A DNA stretch of 58,407 bases from Caldilineaceae bacterium (GCA_019637695.1 JAHBVG010000035.1:1-58407); one strand, 5' to 3'. Counted from the first letter of the stretch, positions 41,934 to 51,888 are shown. The notes: generated by a model from the sequence alone, not told the origin. Translations and numbers: made by a program.

Positions 41934-42992
41934 ATGACTGTGGAATCAAAGCAAATCCCCATGCGCGCCGTGCCCGGCTACTATTCGAGTACCGAAGGCA
42001 TTCAAATCGCCATCCAGACCCATCACGACGCCAGCGACGAAGACTTGCAGTTCTTTCAACAGCTTGGCGTGGAATGGGCAATGGTCGGCGTTCGCGACAA
42101 CTCGTTGCACGGCGCCGATTTTTACAAACATCTTGTCAGGCGTTTTGGCGACTACCGGCTGAAGATCTACCGCATCACCAATTTAAGCGTCCACAATGTG
42201 CCGGAGATCACGCTCAATCTGCCCGGTCGTGACGCCAAGATCGAAGAGTTCAAACAGTTTATCCGCAACCTCAGCGCCGCTGGGATCAAATACAACACTT
42301 ACGCCCATATGGGCAACGGTATCTGGACGACAAGCCATGTCCCCGGTCGCGGCGGTATGAAGGCGCGTATGCTCGACATTACTAACGCCAAAGGCCACTG
42401 GGACGGCGTCGTTTTTGAAGGCGAGTTGACTCACGGACGCCCCTATACTGAAGACGAACTGTGGGATAACTACGCGCACTTGATGCGTGAGATTGTCCCC
42501 GTGGCCGAGGAGGAAGGCGTCTTTATTGGCGTTCACCCCGACGATCCGCCGGTCTATGCGCTGGGCGGCATTCCGCGCTGTATCTTTGGCACATTTGACG
42601 GCTACAAAAAGGCAATGGAGATCGCGGACAGCCCCAACATCGGCGTTTGCCTCTGTGTGGGATGCTGGCTCGAAGGCGGCGTGCAAGGGATGGGCAACAG
42701 CCCGGCGGATGCCATTCGCCATTTCGCAGCAAAGAATCAACTCTTCAAAGTCCACTTCCGCAATGTCTCCAATCCTATGCCCGAACCGTGGGTCGAGACG
42801 CTGATCGACAACGGCTACCAGGACATGTACGATGTGATGAAGGCCCTACGCGAGGTCAAGTTCGACGGCTGCATCATTCCCGATCACATTCCGGCCATGT
42901 TGGGCGGTCCGCGTGTGGGGACGGCCTACTCGATTGCCTATATGCGGGCGCTGATCCAGGCGGTGAACAACGAAGCAGGCGGGCCGGCGTAG
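41934..42992 (+). CDS. uxuA: Mannonate dehydratase
   Basis: The 352-aa TIM-barrel protein fits UxuA, which dehydrates D-mannonate to 2-keto-3-deoxygluconate in hexuronate breakdown, using a divalent metal. Supporting motifs are the metal and substrate residues in GVHPDDPPVYALGGIPRC, LCVGCWLEGGVQGMG, LFKVHFRNVSNPMP and IIPDHIPAMLGG. The ATG at 41934 with GGAGA upstream is preferred over an in-frame start at 41814. No uxuB or uxaC is in the window. The kinase gene follows after 13 bases. Confidence 0.88.
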   Translation: MTVESKQIPMRAVPGYYSSTEGIQIAIQTHHDASDEDLQFFQQLGVEWAMVGVRDNSLHGADFYKHLVRRFGDYRLKIYRITNLSVHNVPEITLNLPGRDAKIEEFKQFIRNLSAAGIKYNTYAHMGNGIWTTSHVPGRGGMKARMLDITNAKGHWDGVVFEGELTHGRPYTEDELWDNYAHLMREIVPVAEEEGVFIGVHPDDPPVYALGGIPRCIFGTFDGYKKAMEIADSPNIGVCLCVGCWLEGGVQGMGNSPADAIRHFAAKNQLFKVHFRNVSNPMPEPWVETLIDNGYQDMYDVMKALREVKFDGCIIPDHIPAMLGGPRVGTAYSIAYMRALIQAVNNEAGGPA

Positions 42993-43005
42993 GATCAGAC
43001 AGCCA

Positions 43006-43635
43006 ATGTTCAACGTTTGCTACAACTGTGGTCTCTACTGTGCCGACAAGATCATCGATCCTGTCGGCCCATTCGCCGTCTGCCCCGAATGCGGTCACCG
43101 TCACCCGTTTCTGGCGCTACCGCTGATGATTGTGTCCGGGGCAAGCGGCGCGGGCAAGTCGACAGTGTGCAACTATCTCACCGGCCGCGCCCATGATGCT
43201 GTCCTCCTCGATGCGGATATTCTGTGGCGTTCCGAATTCAGCAAGCCCGAAGATAACTATCGAGACTTCTTCGATACCTGGCTGCGCATGGCCAAGAACA
43301 TCGGGCAGTCGGGTCGCCCGGTCGTCCTCTTCGGCGCGGGGATCGGCGTCCCGCACAATCTCGAAGGATGTGTCGAACGTCGCTACTTCTCGGCCATCCA
43401 CTATTTGAGCCTCGTCTGCGACGATGATGTGCTGACCCAGCGGCTGAAACAGCGCCCAAACTGGCGACAGTCTAGCGGGCATCCGTTCATCGAGGAGCAG
43501 TTGAGTTTCAACCGCTGGTTCCGAGAATACAACCAAACCGTCGGACAACCGCCCATTACCCTGGTTGATACTGGAACTTTGACGCTGGAAGAGTCGGCGC
43601 GTACTCTTGTGGATTGGATGGCAGCGATACTCTGA
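43006..43635 (+). CDS. P-loop kinase with zinc ribbon
   Basis: The 209-aa protein begins with a zinc ribbon (CYNCGLYC, then CPECGHRHP) and continues with a P-loop SGASGAGKSTVCNYL (Walker A residues 45-52), an LLDADILW motif and a late RGxxR-like KQRPNWRQS region. This resembles AAA_18/gluconate- or shikimate-kinase-like small-molecule kinases. The substrate is unknown; its position after uxuA might suggest a sugar acid, but that is only context. Confidence 0.8.
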   Translation: MFNVCYNCGLYCADKIIDPVGPFAVCPECGHRHPFLALPLMIVSGASGAGKSTVCNYLTGRAHDAVLLDADILWRSEFSKPEDNYRDFFDTWLRMAKNIGQSGRPVVLFGAGIGVPHNLEGCVERRYFSAIHYLSLVCDDDVLTQRLKQRPNWRQSSGHPFIEEQLSFNRWFREYNQTVGQPPITLVDTGTLTLEESARTLVDWMAAIL

Positions 43636-43684
43636 TGGCTGGCGCGCAGATCGTGATTGATTTATCGTTTGTAGGGGAAGCGAC

Positions 43685-45529
43685 ATGTTTTTAGGAAGAC
43701 GCGGACGACAGGGCAGCCGTTCCATCGATGATCGCCCCACACCGGATACGCCTGTAAACTGGCGGCGACTTTGGGGGTATCTTAAACCATACCGTGGGCG
43801 GATGGCGTTGGCGATTGGGGCGTTGGCCGTCTCCAGTGCAATGGGGTTGACCTTTCCACTGGTGATCGTGCGTCTGCTCGACTCGGTATTGCAACAGCAA
43901 GATGTTGCGCAACTCAACTGGTTGACGTTAGCGCTGATCGGCGTCTTTTTTGTGCAGGCGTCCTTTACGTTGGTGCAAACCTACACGCTCAACTATGTGG
44001 GTGAGCATATTGTCCTCGATCTGCGCGCCCAACTCTACCATCACTTACAGCGGCTGTCGCTGGGCTTCTATGCCAACCGCCGCACCGGCGAGATCCTCTC
44101 GCGCATCTCCAGCGATGTGACACAGGTGCGCACGCTGCTCACCAACAACAGCACGCAACTGCTCAGCAATCTCGTCTCATTGATCGGCTCGGTGGTGATC
44201 GTCTTTCTGCTCAACCCGCGCCTGGTCATCTTTGTGCTGGTGCTGATGCTGGCGATTGTGGCCGTAGCGGTGGGCTATGGACGTCTGGTGCAGCGCATGA
44301 GTACACGGGTGCAGGATGCGCTGGCCGACTCGACGGTGGTGGTGGAAGAAGGCTTGCAGGGAATTCGCGTGGTCAAGAGCTTTACCAACGAGGACTACGA
44401 GGTCAACCGCTACCTCTCATTTTTGCAAAGAACCTTGAACGCCGCCCTGCGGCTGGCAATCTATCGATCCACCTTCGGCGGGTTGATGGCCTTCCTGGGC
44501 TTTGGCGCGATAGCGGCGATCCTCTGGTTCAGCGGGCGCGAAGTGCTGGCTGGTCGGCTGGCATTTTCTACCATCAGCGGCTTTTTGATCTACTCGATTG
44601 CAATTGCATCGAGCCTTGGCGGGCTGTCGAATCTCTATGGGCAGTTCCGCGAGGCGGTGGGCGCCATCCAACGGGTCTTTGAAATTTTGGATACGCCGCC
44701 CGCCGTGGATGATGCGCCGGATGCAGCGACGCTGCCCCCTGTCGATGGCGACATCCGCTTTGATCGAGTTTCCTTTGGCTACGAAAACAACGTGGAGGTG
44801 ATCAACGATGTGTCGCTCTCCATCTCGCCTGGGGAGATTGTCGCATTGGTTGGCCCCAGCGGCGCCGGCAAGAGTACGCTCTTCAACCTGATCCCCCGTT
44901 TCTATGACCCCACACAGGGGACGATCCGCGTCGACGGCGTTGACATCCGCACGGTGACGCAACAGAGCCTGCGCGCCCAGATCGGCCTCGTGCCCCAAGA
45001 GACGATCCTCTTCGGTGGGACGATCCGTGACAATATCGCCTATGGGCGGTTGGATGCCACGGAAGCGGAGATCATCGACGCGGCCAAAGCGGCCAACGCC
45101 CACACTTTCATCACCGAGACGCCCGATGGCTACGATACAGTTGTGGGCGAACGGGGTGTCAAACTCAGCGGCGGACAGCGCCAACGGCTGGCAATCGCAC
45201 GGGCAATCCTCAAGAATCCGCGCATTTTGCTCCTTGACGAGGCCACCAGCTCGCTTGACAGCGAGTCCGAGGAATTGGTGCAAGATGCGCTCAACCGGCT
45301 GATGCAGGGACGCACCTCGGTGATCATCGCCCATCGGCTGAGTACGATCAAAATCGCACACCGGATCGTTGTCCTTGATGGCGGGCGGATTGTTGAAGTT
45401 GGCGACCATAAGACGTTAATGGCGCAGGGCGGACTCTATGCGCATCTCTATTCGCTGCAATTCCGTGGGAACAATGTGGCGAGAGGGTTCACACGCGAGG
45501 AAGCAGCAACGACGGCATCAATCCACTGA
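43685..45529 (+). CDS. ABC exporter, fused membrane and ATPase domains
   Basis: The 614-aa protein is an MsbA/BmrA-type half transporter. Six membrane helices lie in residues about 30-330, with LQRLSLGFYANRRTGEILSR typical of type IV exporters. The ATPase has Walker A GPSGAGKST (390-398), signature LSGGQ (494-498), Walker B LLLDEAT (D518, E519) and a switch His in IIAHRLSTI. It would work as a homodimer exporting lipids, drugs or peptides. It is preceded by AGGGGAAG and is not obviously linked to a neighbour. Confidence 0.95.
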   Translation: MFLGRRGRQGSRSIDDRPTPDTPVNWRRLWGYLKPYRGRMALAIGALAVSSAMGLTFPLVIVRLLDSVLQQQDVAQLNWLTLALIGVFFVQASFTLVQTYTLNYVGEHIVLDLRAQLYHHLQRLSLGFYANRRTGEILSRISSDVTQVRTLLTNNSTQLLSNLVSLIGSVVIVFLLNPRLVIFVLVLMLAIVAVAVGYGRLVQRMSTRVQDALADSTVVVEEGLQGIRVVKSFTNEDYEVNRYLSFLQRTLNAALRLAIYRSTFGGLMAFLGFGAIAAILWFSGREVLAGRLAFSTISGFLIYSIAIASSLGGLSNLYGQFREAVGAIQRVFEILDTPPAVDDAPDAATLPPVDGDIRFDRVSFGYENNVEVINDVSLSISPGEIVALVGPSGAGKSTLFNLIPRFYDPTQGTIRVDGVDIRTVTQQSLRAQIGLVPQETILFGGTIRDNIAYGRLDATEAEIIDAAKAANAHTFITETPDGYDTVVGERGVKLSGGQRQRLAIARAILKNPRILLLDEATSSLDSESEELVQDALNRLMQGRTSVIIAHRLSTIKIAHRIVVLDGGRIVEVGDHKTLMAQGGLYAHLYSLQFRGNNVARGFTREEAATTASIH

Positions 45530-45570
45530 TAGAGAACACACATGAAGTTCGTACAATCGTAGGGGCGCTG

Positions 45571-45587
45571 GCGGACGCAGCGTCCGC
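45571..45587. repeat. Palindrome in the gap after the ABC gene
   Basis: GCGGACGC (45571-45578) and GCGTCCGC (45580-45587) pair around one base, inside a G+C-rich stretch that resembles the palindromic elements at 14144-14200 and 16417-16446. I see no gene in 45530-45823. Near its end CGATGAGGCCCTCACCG is partly answered by CGGTGAAGGCC, a possible weak terminator. Confidence 0.5.
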
Positions 45588-45823
45588 TTGCTGCGTCCAC
45601 TGGGTGCGGCAAGCAGTACCCGTACCGAATTGTATGATGTTCAAATGGCTTCTCTATGAAGTTCTGGAGGCGATCCACGAAAGAACACAAAGGCAGAGAA
45701 AAACCGCAGCTACAAGCAGCGGCTACGATGACTATCTCAATATCAAAGTTGAGCTGTATCGATTACGATGAGGCCCTCACCGAAACGGTGAAGGCCTCTT
45801 TATTCGACAAAATGATATACGCA

Positions 45824-46390
45824 CTACGCCTGCGGCGTATCGCCAGGTTTGTTTTCGCCGTCCTCGCGCGACACAGGAATGTCTTGGGGATCGTCCGTAG
45901 TGGAGGAAGCGCTCTTTGAATGAGCAGCTTCGCCCTTTTCCATACGTTCAGCCAATTCCTGAAGTTCGGCGGCGACAACGCCTAATCCCTTGGTCAATCC
46001 CTGGCGTAGATCCTCGGTGACTTTGCTGGAACGCACCTTGACCACCACCCGTTCAGCCTGTTCGCGCAGTTCCTGTCCCTGCTCGCTACGGTTGAATTTG
46101 ACAAGCGTCTCTTCAACGTTGTCCACCAACGAGCGCAGTCCACGGTTGAGGTCAGTTTCCAATTGCTTGCGCTGATCGCTCTGCCAGGCTGCCCGCACTG
46201 CACGGGAAAAGGCTTCAGCCAGACGATTGATCTCTGCGCTTAATTCCTCGGTGGCCTTGCGCTCCTCGGCGCTCTGCTCACTGCCTGCCCCACTTCCAAG
46301 TTGCGCTTCATGGGCAGCGTCGGTCTTCTGAGAGTGCTCAATGCTTTCTCGCATAGCTTCGTGGGCATCTTCCAAATGTTTCTCGTCCAT
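45824..46390 (-). CDS. Unknown 188-aa coiled-coil protein
   Basis: The protein is highly charged and helical (EELSAEINRLAEAFSRAVRA, RGLRSLVDNVEETLVKFNRS, GLGVVAAELQELAERMEKGE), with a polar, disordered C-terminal tail ending VSREDGENKPGDTPQA. There is no signal peptide or membrane segment. I recognise no family, although helical proteins with this style of repeat are common near membrane-stress genes in this type of organism. GGAGAAATACA precedes the ATG at 46390. Confidence 0.7.
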   Translation of the reverse strand: MDEKHLEDAHEAMRESIEHSQKTDAAHEAQLGSGAGSEQSAEERKATEELSAEINRLAEAFSRAVRAAWQSDQRKQLETDLNRGLRSLVDNVEETLVKFNRSEQGQELREQAERVVVKVRSSKVTEDLRQGLTKGLGVVAAELQELAERMEKGEAAHSKSASSTTDDPQDIPVSREDGENKPGDTPQA

Positions 46391-46512
46391 TGTATTTCTC
46401 CTTTACAAAGGGAATCTGTGTACAAGAGTCAACTCAAAGACAATACGCACTAGTGTATGGAAAGTTGCAGGTTTGCAGGTGACAACGAACCATCGTTCAC
46501 CACCACACATCC

Positions 46513-49416
46513 CTACTCCCAATCACCAATCTCCAATGTCACCGCATCCCCCAATGGCTGCTCATCCCTGAAAACGGGAAGGCGGACGCCGGTCTCAGGG
46601 ATGTAGAGGCCGGTACGGATGGTAGCACTGTTGGGTAGATCCGCAGGCAACGCCACCCGATGTGGATCAACGATGATCTCGCCAGGGAGCCATGTGCCCG
46701 ATGGCGCTGCAATCGCCCGTCGCCCTGGCAACCCATCATCCTGCGCCAGGAGCGTCCCATCGGCGGCGGTGAGGTGGAAGAAAACCTGATGGGGCGGCAA
46801 GAGCGTTTGCAATACCTCCCAGTAGAGCGTGACCAAAAGCATATCATCCGCCACGCGTTGATCATAGCCGATCAAACGGGCATGGGCGCCAATTTGATAA
46901 GGCGGTGTCAACGGCGTTTGGATCGGCGGCGCTTCGAGCCGGATCTCTCGACGGGCTACGGGCAGATCACCAAGTTTGACCGGCGTACTCTTCTCCCCGC
47001 TGAGCGGATCCATCAAACCGGCGAGCAGGGTATGATTGCCCGCTGAGAGGGTGGCCGGTAAATAGAAGCGAACCGGCAAACGCACAAGCGATCCTCGCCG
47101 CCAGGCTGTGGTCGGGTAATTGGTCAGCGGCCAGCCTTCCCACCCGGCTACCCCTGCGCCGTTGCGATCCAACAGGCTGATGTAGAGGCGATAGTCTGAA
47201 AGCGTCTCGATCTCGCTGCGCACAAAGAGGCTCAACGCCATCTCCGTACCCGCCAGTGTCGGCATGTTCGGATCGTATCCCGAAAATCCTAAGAAGGCAA
47301 CCCCCTCGCGCACAATCCAACTGCTGCGGTTGGCTGGTTCGGCCAGCCGCTGTTGAATGGGCAACCGCAAGGATGGGAGGAGTTCCGACGGGGCTTGCAC
47401 CTGGACGACGCCGATGGAAACCACATCGGTGGGACCCTCGGCGGTTTGGACAGGCAGCAACCGCTCTTCCGCCGCCGGGCCGACGCCGATACCAATCTGG
47501 TACCAGGCAGGCGGCAACCCAACTGGGACAAGTAGCCCTAAAGACACAGGCGATCCCCCAAGCGCAGGATCACCCTGCGCCAGTTGAAGATCACGGTTGG
47601 CCCAGACCCGTCCCTCGTCATCGAGCAGACGCAGTGAGATCAGCAGGGGCAGCGCGTCGCGTTCGGTGAGCGTCCACTGCAAGGTGATGGGCAGGATCTG
47701 GTTGGCGCTGGCAATGGGCGCTGCGCCGATGGTACTCTCGCCATTCAACCGCAGTGGACCAAAGTCGATCTCGGCGTTGATCGGCGCAGATTGGGCCGAC
47801 GAGGGCAACGCCCAACCACTCAGCCGGGTAGTTGGCGTGTACCAACGGTTTTCAAAGGAAAGTGTACGCGCGGCGAGATATGCCTCGATCTCGCCTTCTA
47901 AAATCCCCCCCAGCGAAAGATGCGCAGGGAACCAGACTTTTCCCCGCGCCAAGGCGTCATCCAATGCAGCGGCTACAGACTCATCCCAACCTGGGCTGGG
48001 GCTGAGGATCGGCCACGGACCGTACTGTTCGCCCCGCCCCCAAATCGGCGCGTAAGCCCGCCAATAACCCACCTGCCAGGGATAGACAGCGAAGATCATG
48101 TCTTCATCGCTGCCCTGTTGCACTGTCTGCCGGATCAACGGGCGGTAATCGTTCTCCGCATAGCGGGGGACGGTGTAAAAGGTCCAAATCCCCGTCAGCG
48201 CCGCAATGGATAGGCCAGCCCATCCCAGGCCAGCGCCTAGCCGATTCCACACAGAACGGCGTCGCCACAAAGTATCCATGCCCGATGCCAGCAGAAGCAG
48301 GAAGAAGGGCAACACGAAAAGCAGCACCCGTTCCCCCCCGTCGGGGAAGAAGGGCAGGCGCAGATTGATCAAAAAGGCGACGGTGGTGGGGAGGAGGAGG
48401 AGAAAGGTGATAAAGGATTGGGGACTGGGGATTGGGGACTGTGGGCTGGGGACTGGGGGCTGACGGCTGATAAGCCAGATCGCGATAAATAGGGCGACAG
48501 CGATAGCGCTGCTCAGTTGAAGCCAGTACAGCGCGGGTTCGGCGGTGGGGATGTGTCCACCGACAAAGGTAGAAAAATGACGCCATAGATAGAGCAGCGG
48601 TCCCAAAGGACGGTCGGCGTCGGCGATGATCTTCTGGGGGATGTAGGCCATCAATTCGGGGATGGCATAGATCAGCCAGGGCAGGTAGAGCAGGGCAACA
48701 ACCAGATCCGCAACCACCAACTGCCCCAACCGGCGCAAATCGGAGCGAAAGAACCAGAGCGCCCATACAAAGTGCGCCAACGGCAACAACACAGCGTAAT
48801 ACTCGGTGTAGAGCAGCGCAGTGGTGGAGAGGATATAACCGAGCGAAATGGATATTGGATATTGGATATTGGGTATTGGAGATTGGAGACTATGTGGTGC
48901 ATGGTGCGCGTTTTCTGCGGTCCGCTGTCTGCTGTCTGCCGTCTGTGGTCCGCAGTCCGCCATGCGCCAGAAGAAACCTGTACTCACGATCCCCAACAGC
49001 AATTCCAGGCCATACATGCGCACTTCCTGGCTGTAGAAGATGTGCATCGGGCTGATCGTCAACAAGAGGACGGAAAGCAGGGCGCGGCGAGAGCGGGCGG
49101 GAAAGAGGATGCGCGCCAGCCACCAGATCGCTGGGATCGCCAGTACACCGATCAGGATCGAGAACGAGCGCAGCGCCAGTGGAGAAGCGGATCCCCAAAG
49201 GGTGAGCCAACCATGCAGCAGGGCGTAATAGAGCGGCGGGTGGATATCCTGAACGGTGAGGCGTAACATCGTCGTCATCGGCTCAGTGGCAAAGTAGACG
49301 CTGTATCCTTCATCCCACCAGAGCGGCTGCCACGAAATCAGCAGCGAACGAATCAGGATGGCAACGAATACCCAGAGCGCGAGGATGATGAAACGAAGCG
49401 AGCTTTGGCGCAACAT
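46513..49416 (-). CDS. Large PMT/GT39-type membrane glycosyltransferase-like protein
   Basis: The 967-aa protein has about ten membrane segments in its first 420 residues and a large extracytoplasmic C-terminal part with beta-rich modules. The catalytic-type motif QPLWWDEGYSVYFA (D35-E36) in the first loop and VQDIHPPLYYALLHGW define the PMT_2/ArnT-like GT-C fold, which transfers sugars from polyprenyl phosphate. Loops contain in-frame heptamer-repeat insertions (QTADSRQRTAEN, SPIPNIQYPIS and [14 protein letters not shown]). The ATG at 49416 is preferred because an upstream in-frame start lies in the inverted repeat at 49425. The acceptor is unknown. Confidence 0.85.
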   Translation of the reverse strand: MLRQSSLRFIILALWVFVAILIRSLLISWQPLWWDEGYSVYFATEPMTTMLRLTVQDIHPPLYYALLHGWLTLWGSASPLALRSFSILIGVLAIPAIWWLARILFPARSRRALLSVLLLTISPMHIFYSQEVRMYGLELLLGIVSTGFFWRMADCGPQTADSRQRTAENAHHAPHSLQSPIPNIQYPISISLGYILSTTALLYTEYYAVLLPLAHFVWALWFFRSDLRRLGQLVVADLVVALLYLPWLIYAIPELMAYIPQKIIADADRPLGPLLYLWRHFSTFVGGHIPTAEPALYWLQLSSAIAVALFIAIWLISRQPPVPSPQSPIPSPQSFITFLLLLPTTVAFLINLRLPFFPDGGERVLLFVLPFFLLLLASGMDTLWRRRSVWNRLGAGLGWAGLSIAALTGIWTFYTVPRYAENDYRPLIRQTVQQGSDEDMIFAVYPWQVGYWRAYAPIWGRGEQYGPWPILSPSPGWDESVAAALDDALARGKVWFPAHLSLGGILEGEIEAYLAARTLSFENRWYTPTTRLSGWALPSSAQSAPINAEIDFGPLRLNGESTIGAAPIASANQILPITLQWTLTERDALPLLISLRLLDDEGRVWANRDLQLAQGDPALGGSPVSLGLLVPVGLPPAWYQIGIGVGPAAEERLLPVQTAEGPTDVVSIGVVQVQAPSELLPSLRLPIQQRLAEPANRSSWIVREGVAFLGFSGYDPNMPTLAGTEMALSLFVRSEIETLSDYRLYISLLDRNGAGVAGWEGWPLTNYPTTAWRRGSLVRLPVRFYLPATLSAGNHTLLAGLMDPLSGEKSTPVKLGDLPVARREIRLEAPPIQTPLTPPYQIGAHARLIGYDQRVADDMLLVTLYWEVLQTLLPPHQVFFHLTAADGTLLAQDDGLPGRRAIAAPSGTWLPGEIIVDPHRVALPADLPNSATIRTGLYIPETGVRLPVFRDEQPLGDAVTLEIGDWE
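48416..48470. repeat. GGGGAYT heptamers inside the GT39-type gene
   Basis: GGGGACT, GGGGATT and related 7-base units occupy a stretch coding for a Pro-Ser-Gln-rich loop between two membrane segments. The reading frame is kept. Confidence 0.8.
48848..48961. repeat. Two heptamer families back to back inside the GT39-type gene
   Basis: ATTGGAT/ATTGGGT units (48850-48890) are followed by GTCCGCT, GTCTGCT, GTCTGCC, GTCTGTG, GTCCGCA and GTCCGCC (48920-48961), six consecutive 7-base words. On the coding strand they give a hydrophilic insertion between membrane helices without breaking the frame. Confidence 0.85.
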
Positions 49417-49424
49417 ACAGTTAA

Positions 49425-49486
49425 GAATGAAGAATAATGATTGGGTAGCGTATCGAATCGCACTTACCAATCATTATTCTTCATTC
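49425..49486. terminator. 20-bp perfect inverted repeat after the SH3b lipoprotein gene
   Basis: Arms 49425-49444 and 49467-49486 are exact complements with a 22-base loop. The element lies just downstream of the stop at 49496 on the minus strand and just before the GT39-type gene. It could terminate one transcript or separate the two genes, and is also one more A+T-rich repeat word. Confidence 0.6.
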
Positions 49487-49495
49487 ATTCCTCTT

Positions 49496-50488
49496 TTATG
49501 GAGCTACCCAGCGAGGTAGGAAAATACGAATATCGTTCTGCACGGTAAATTCCCAGGCATCTGAAACAGGAGTACCGCCTGGATCAGCCACCCAAACCCG
49601 ATAAGTTCCTGGGGTAGTGTTAGAAATTTCGAGTTTGGCGTTGTACCAGAACTCGCTCTCCAACCCTGGATCGCCAACAAGCGTACTCGAGTCAAACATG
49701 GTTTCAAAGCGCCCGGCTGGACCTTCGGCGACCATTTTATAACCGCCGACAGCCGCTGAGGGGCACTGCGTCTTACAGATCCACCCGAAGAAACTGATGA
49801 TTGGGTTGGAATTAGGCCGCGGTTCCACGAAGCCACCTTTGGCAATCGTAAAGCTTGGCGCCGGCGGCTGTGTGGGCTGGGCGGGCGCAGGGACAGGGGT
49901 GGGCGCAGCAGGTTGTGGCTGCGGCTGTGGTTGCGGTTGCGGCTGCGCCACAGGGGCCGGCGCTGGCGGCGCAGGGATATTCGACGCCACGGCCACACTA
50001 TCCACAGGACCGACAGTATCCACGAGGAAACTGGCGATCCAGACAGTCTGCCCGTTGACGCAACAGACCTGCCACCAGTCCCCTGCCGGGTTCTTGCCCA
50101 CGATTTCCAACTCTGTGCCTCGATTCGCTGTGCCGGCCAGGTTGTATTGCGTGCCAGGACCGCCGCGCAGGTTGACCGCCGGGCTATTCACTACCACTTT
50201 GGCCGTCTGCGGTTCTGGCGTCGGGGTGGGCAGATCCGGTGTGGGGGTTGGTTCTTCCTGGGCTGGAGCGGCGGGCTGCTCAGCAGGCGCGGCCGCTTCA
50301 GGCGCTGAGGGGGCAGGCTGCTGCTCGACGATAGGCTGGGCTGCTTCGACAAACGGGGTCGGCGTAAAGGTCGGGCGCGGTGTACGCGTCGGCAAGACAG
50401 CGCTTGATTCCACAGGCTCAGGACCACAGGCCGTCAGGAACATCGCCCCTGTAACAAGAAGGATTAGCAACAAGATTTGACGTATCAC
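49496..50488 (-). CDS. SH3b-domain lipoprotein with Pro/Thr/Gln-rich linkers
   Basis: The 330-aa protein has a signal peptide with lipobox FLTAC (about residues 17-21). A Thr-Pro and Ala-Pro-rich linker follows (about 30-95), then a bacterial SH3 domain (about 97-158: VNLRGGPGTQYNLAGTANRG, WWQVCCVNGQTVWIASFLVD), a Pro-Gln linker (QPQPQPQPQPQP) and a beta-sandwich-like C-terminal domain (GTYRVWVADPGGTPVSDAWE). SH3b domains often bind cell-wall glycans or peptides. A second, similar lipoprotein lies directly upstream at 50647-51888, separated by 158 bases. Confidence 0.85.
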   Translation of the reverse strand: MIRQILLLILLVTGAMFLTACGPEPVESSAVLPTRTPRPTFTPTPFVEAAQPIVEQQPAPSAPEAAAPAEQPAAPAQEEPTPTPDLPTPTPEPQTAKVVVNSPAVNLRGGPGTQYNLAGTANRGTELEIVGKNPAGDWWQVCCVNGQTVWIASFLVDTVGPVDSVAVASNIPAPPAPAPVAQPQPQPQPQPQPAAPTPVPAPAQPTQPPAPSFTIAKGGFVEPRPNSNPIISFFGWICKTQCPSAAVGGYKMVAEGPAGRFETMFDSSTLVGDPGLESEFWYNAKLEISNTTPGTYRVWVADPGGTPVSDAWEFTVQNDIRIFLPRWVAP

Positions 50489-50646
50489 AATAAGAACACT
50501 CCCGCTATTGAATAAATGGCCGATAGCTTTGAGCCATTTTACACAAGATTCAGTCGTTCACGACTTCATAGGCTCTGGGCTGGTCCGTGATCGACCTACC
50601 ACCAGGTCACGGATCTGGCGGAAGCCTAAATCGTGAATTACTGAGA

Positions 50647-51888
50647 TTAACGCACACGCTGCCAGGCAATATAGACTTCACGGTTCGGGTTAAACGGCTG
50701 TGTGGTGAAAGAGATTTTATCCGAAAGCTGATTGCCTACACCATCCTTCACCCAGACGGTCCATGTGCCGGTGCCGAGTAAATCAAGCGGCGTGGGCGTC
50801 GCCGTCGCCCCTGGCCACTCAGCGCGCGGTGGATTGTATGGGTGATATTCATATTTAAGATTGTATTCTAAGCGATTGCCTGCCCCCACTGGGGCGTTGA
50901 ATTCAAAGACATCACGGCTGGGTACATCCCCATGCCGGTTAGGACGGTCGAAGCCTTCGAACTCGACTTCGAGGAAGTAGCCTTCGGCGGGTACTTCGTT
51001 GTTGTTAAGCGGACCGATAAACAGCTTCACCCAAATGGTAAGGAACTGGTTATTGGTCGGCGTAAATTGGGGGCCCAACGCCAGTTGAAAAGGATATTGA
51101 TAGGGCGTCGGCGTCGGCGTCACCGTTGGCGTCGGCGTATCCGTTGGCGTGGGCGGCGGCTCAGCGCTGATCAATGGCACTTGCGAAATATCATTAAAGA
51201 CCAGCACATGCTGGGCAGCAACCCATACGTCGACTCCATTAACGCAGCAGATCCGGTACCAGGTTCCCTGCGGATTGCGCCCCACCAACGCCACAGGGAT
51301 ATCTGGCCCCAATTGCGCCACAAAGGGATAGTTGACGCCCGGCCCCGTGCGCAACCCGACCAACCCACTCTGGATCTCAATGTAGGGTGTCGGCGTAGGT
51401 GTGGGCGGCAACTCCGGCGTGGGGAAGAAGGGCGTCGCAAACGGCGTTTCTGTGGGGAAAAAAGGCGGAATCGTTGGCACATCGGTTGGCGGGATGGGCG
51501 TGGGCAGGATCACCACCCCTTCCATCCCCGGCGGAATGGTGATGACGCCAGGCGTCGATCCTCGCGGCGGCGTGATGATGATCAACGGCAGGATCTCTTC
51601 GGGGGTGGGTGTAAAGGTCGGCACTGGCGTGCGCGTGGGCACAGGCGTCGTGAGTTGAGCGACGGCCATCGACGTACTCTCAGCCGCAGATACCGAACGC
51701 GGCAAAGCGTCGGCGCTGTTTTGGCGCGACGCATCCGCGCTGACATCACCGGTACACGCAGCCATCAACCCGATCATTGCCAGCAAGAGCAGCGGCAGCC
51801 AACCGTGCATCCACTGTCGCCATAAAGAATTCAATCTATCAAACCCAGGTGAAGTGATCAAAGCATCCATCGAGTGAACGAAACTCAT
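50647..51888 (-). CDS. SH3b-domain lipoprotein, paralogue of the next gene
   Basis: The 413-aa protein has a long basic N-terminus, a hydrophobic segment and lipobox LMAAC (about residues 42-46). It then has a Thr-Pro-rich linker with PTPTPT-type repeats (about 80-170), an SH3b domain (about 178-236: [40 protein letters not shown]) and a beta-sandwich domain ([20 protein letters not shown]). Order and motifs match the 49496-50488 protein, including a Cys-Cys pair in the SH3b strand. The start is uncertain: an ATG six codons in (51870) is possible. Both probably act on the cell surface. Confidence 0.82.
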   Translation of the reverse strand: MSFVHSMDALITSPGFDRLNSLWRQWMHGWLPLLLLAMIGLMAACTGDVSADASRQNSADALPRSVSAAESTSMAVAQLTTPVPTRTPVPTFTPTPEEILPLIIITPPRGSTPGVITIPPGMEGVVILPTPIPPTDVPTIPPFFPTETPFATPFFPTPELPPTPTPTPYIEIQSGLVGLRTGPGVNYPFVAQLGPDIPVALVGRNPQGTWYRICCVNGVDVWVAAQHVLVFNDISQVPLISAEPPPTPTDTPTPTVTPTPTPYQYPFQLALGPQFTPTNNQFLTIWVKLFIGPLNNNEVPAEGYFLEVEFEGFDRPNRHGDVPSRDVFEFNAPVGAGNRLEYNLKYEYHPYNPPRAEWPGATATPTPLDLLGTGTWTVWVKDGVGNQLSDKISFTTQPFNPNREVYIAWQRVR

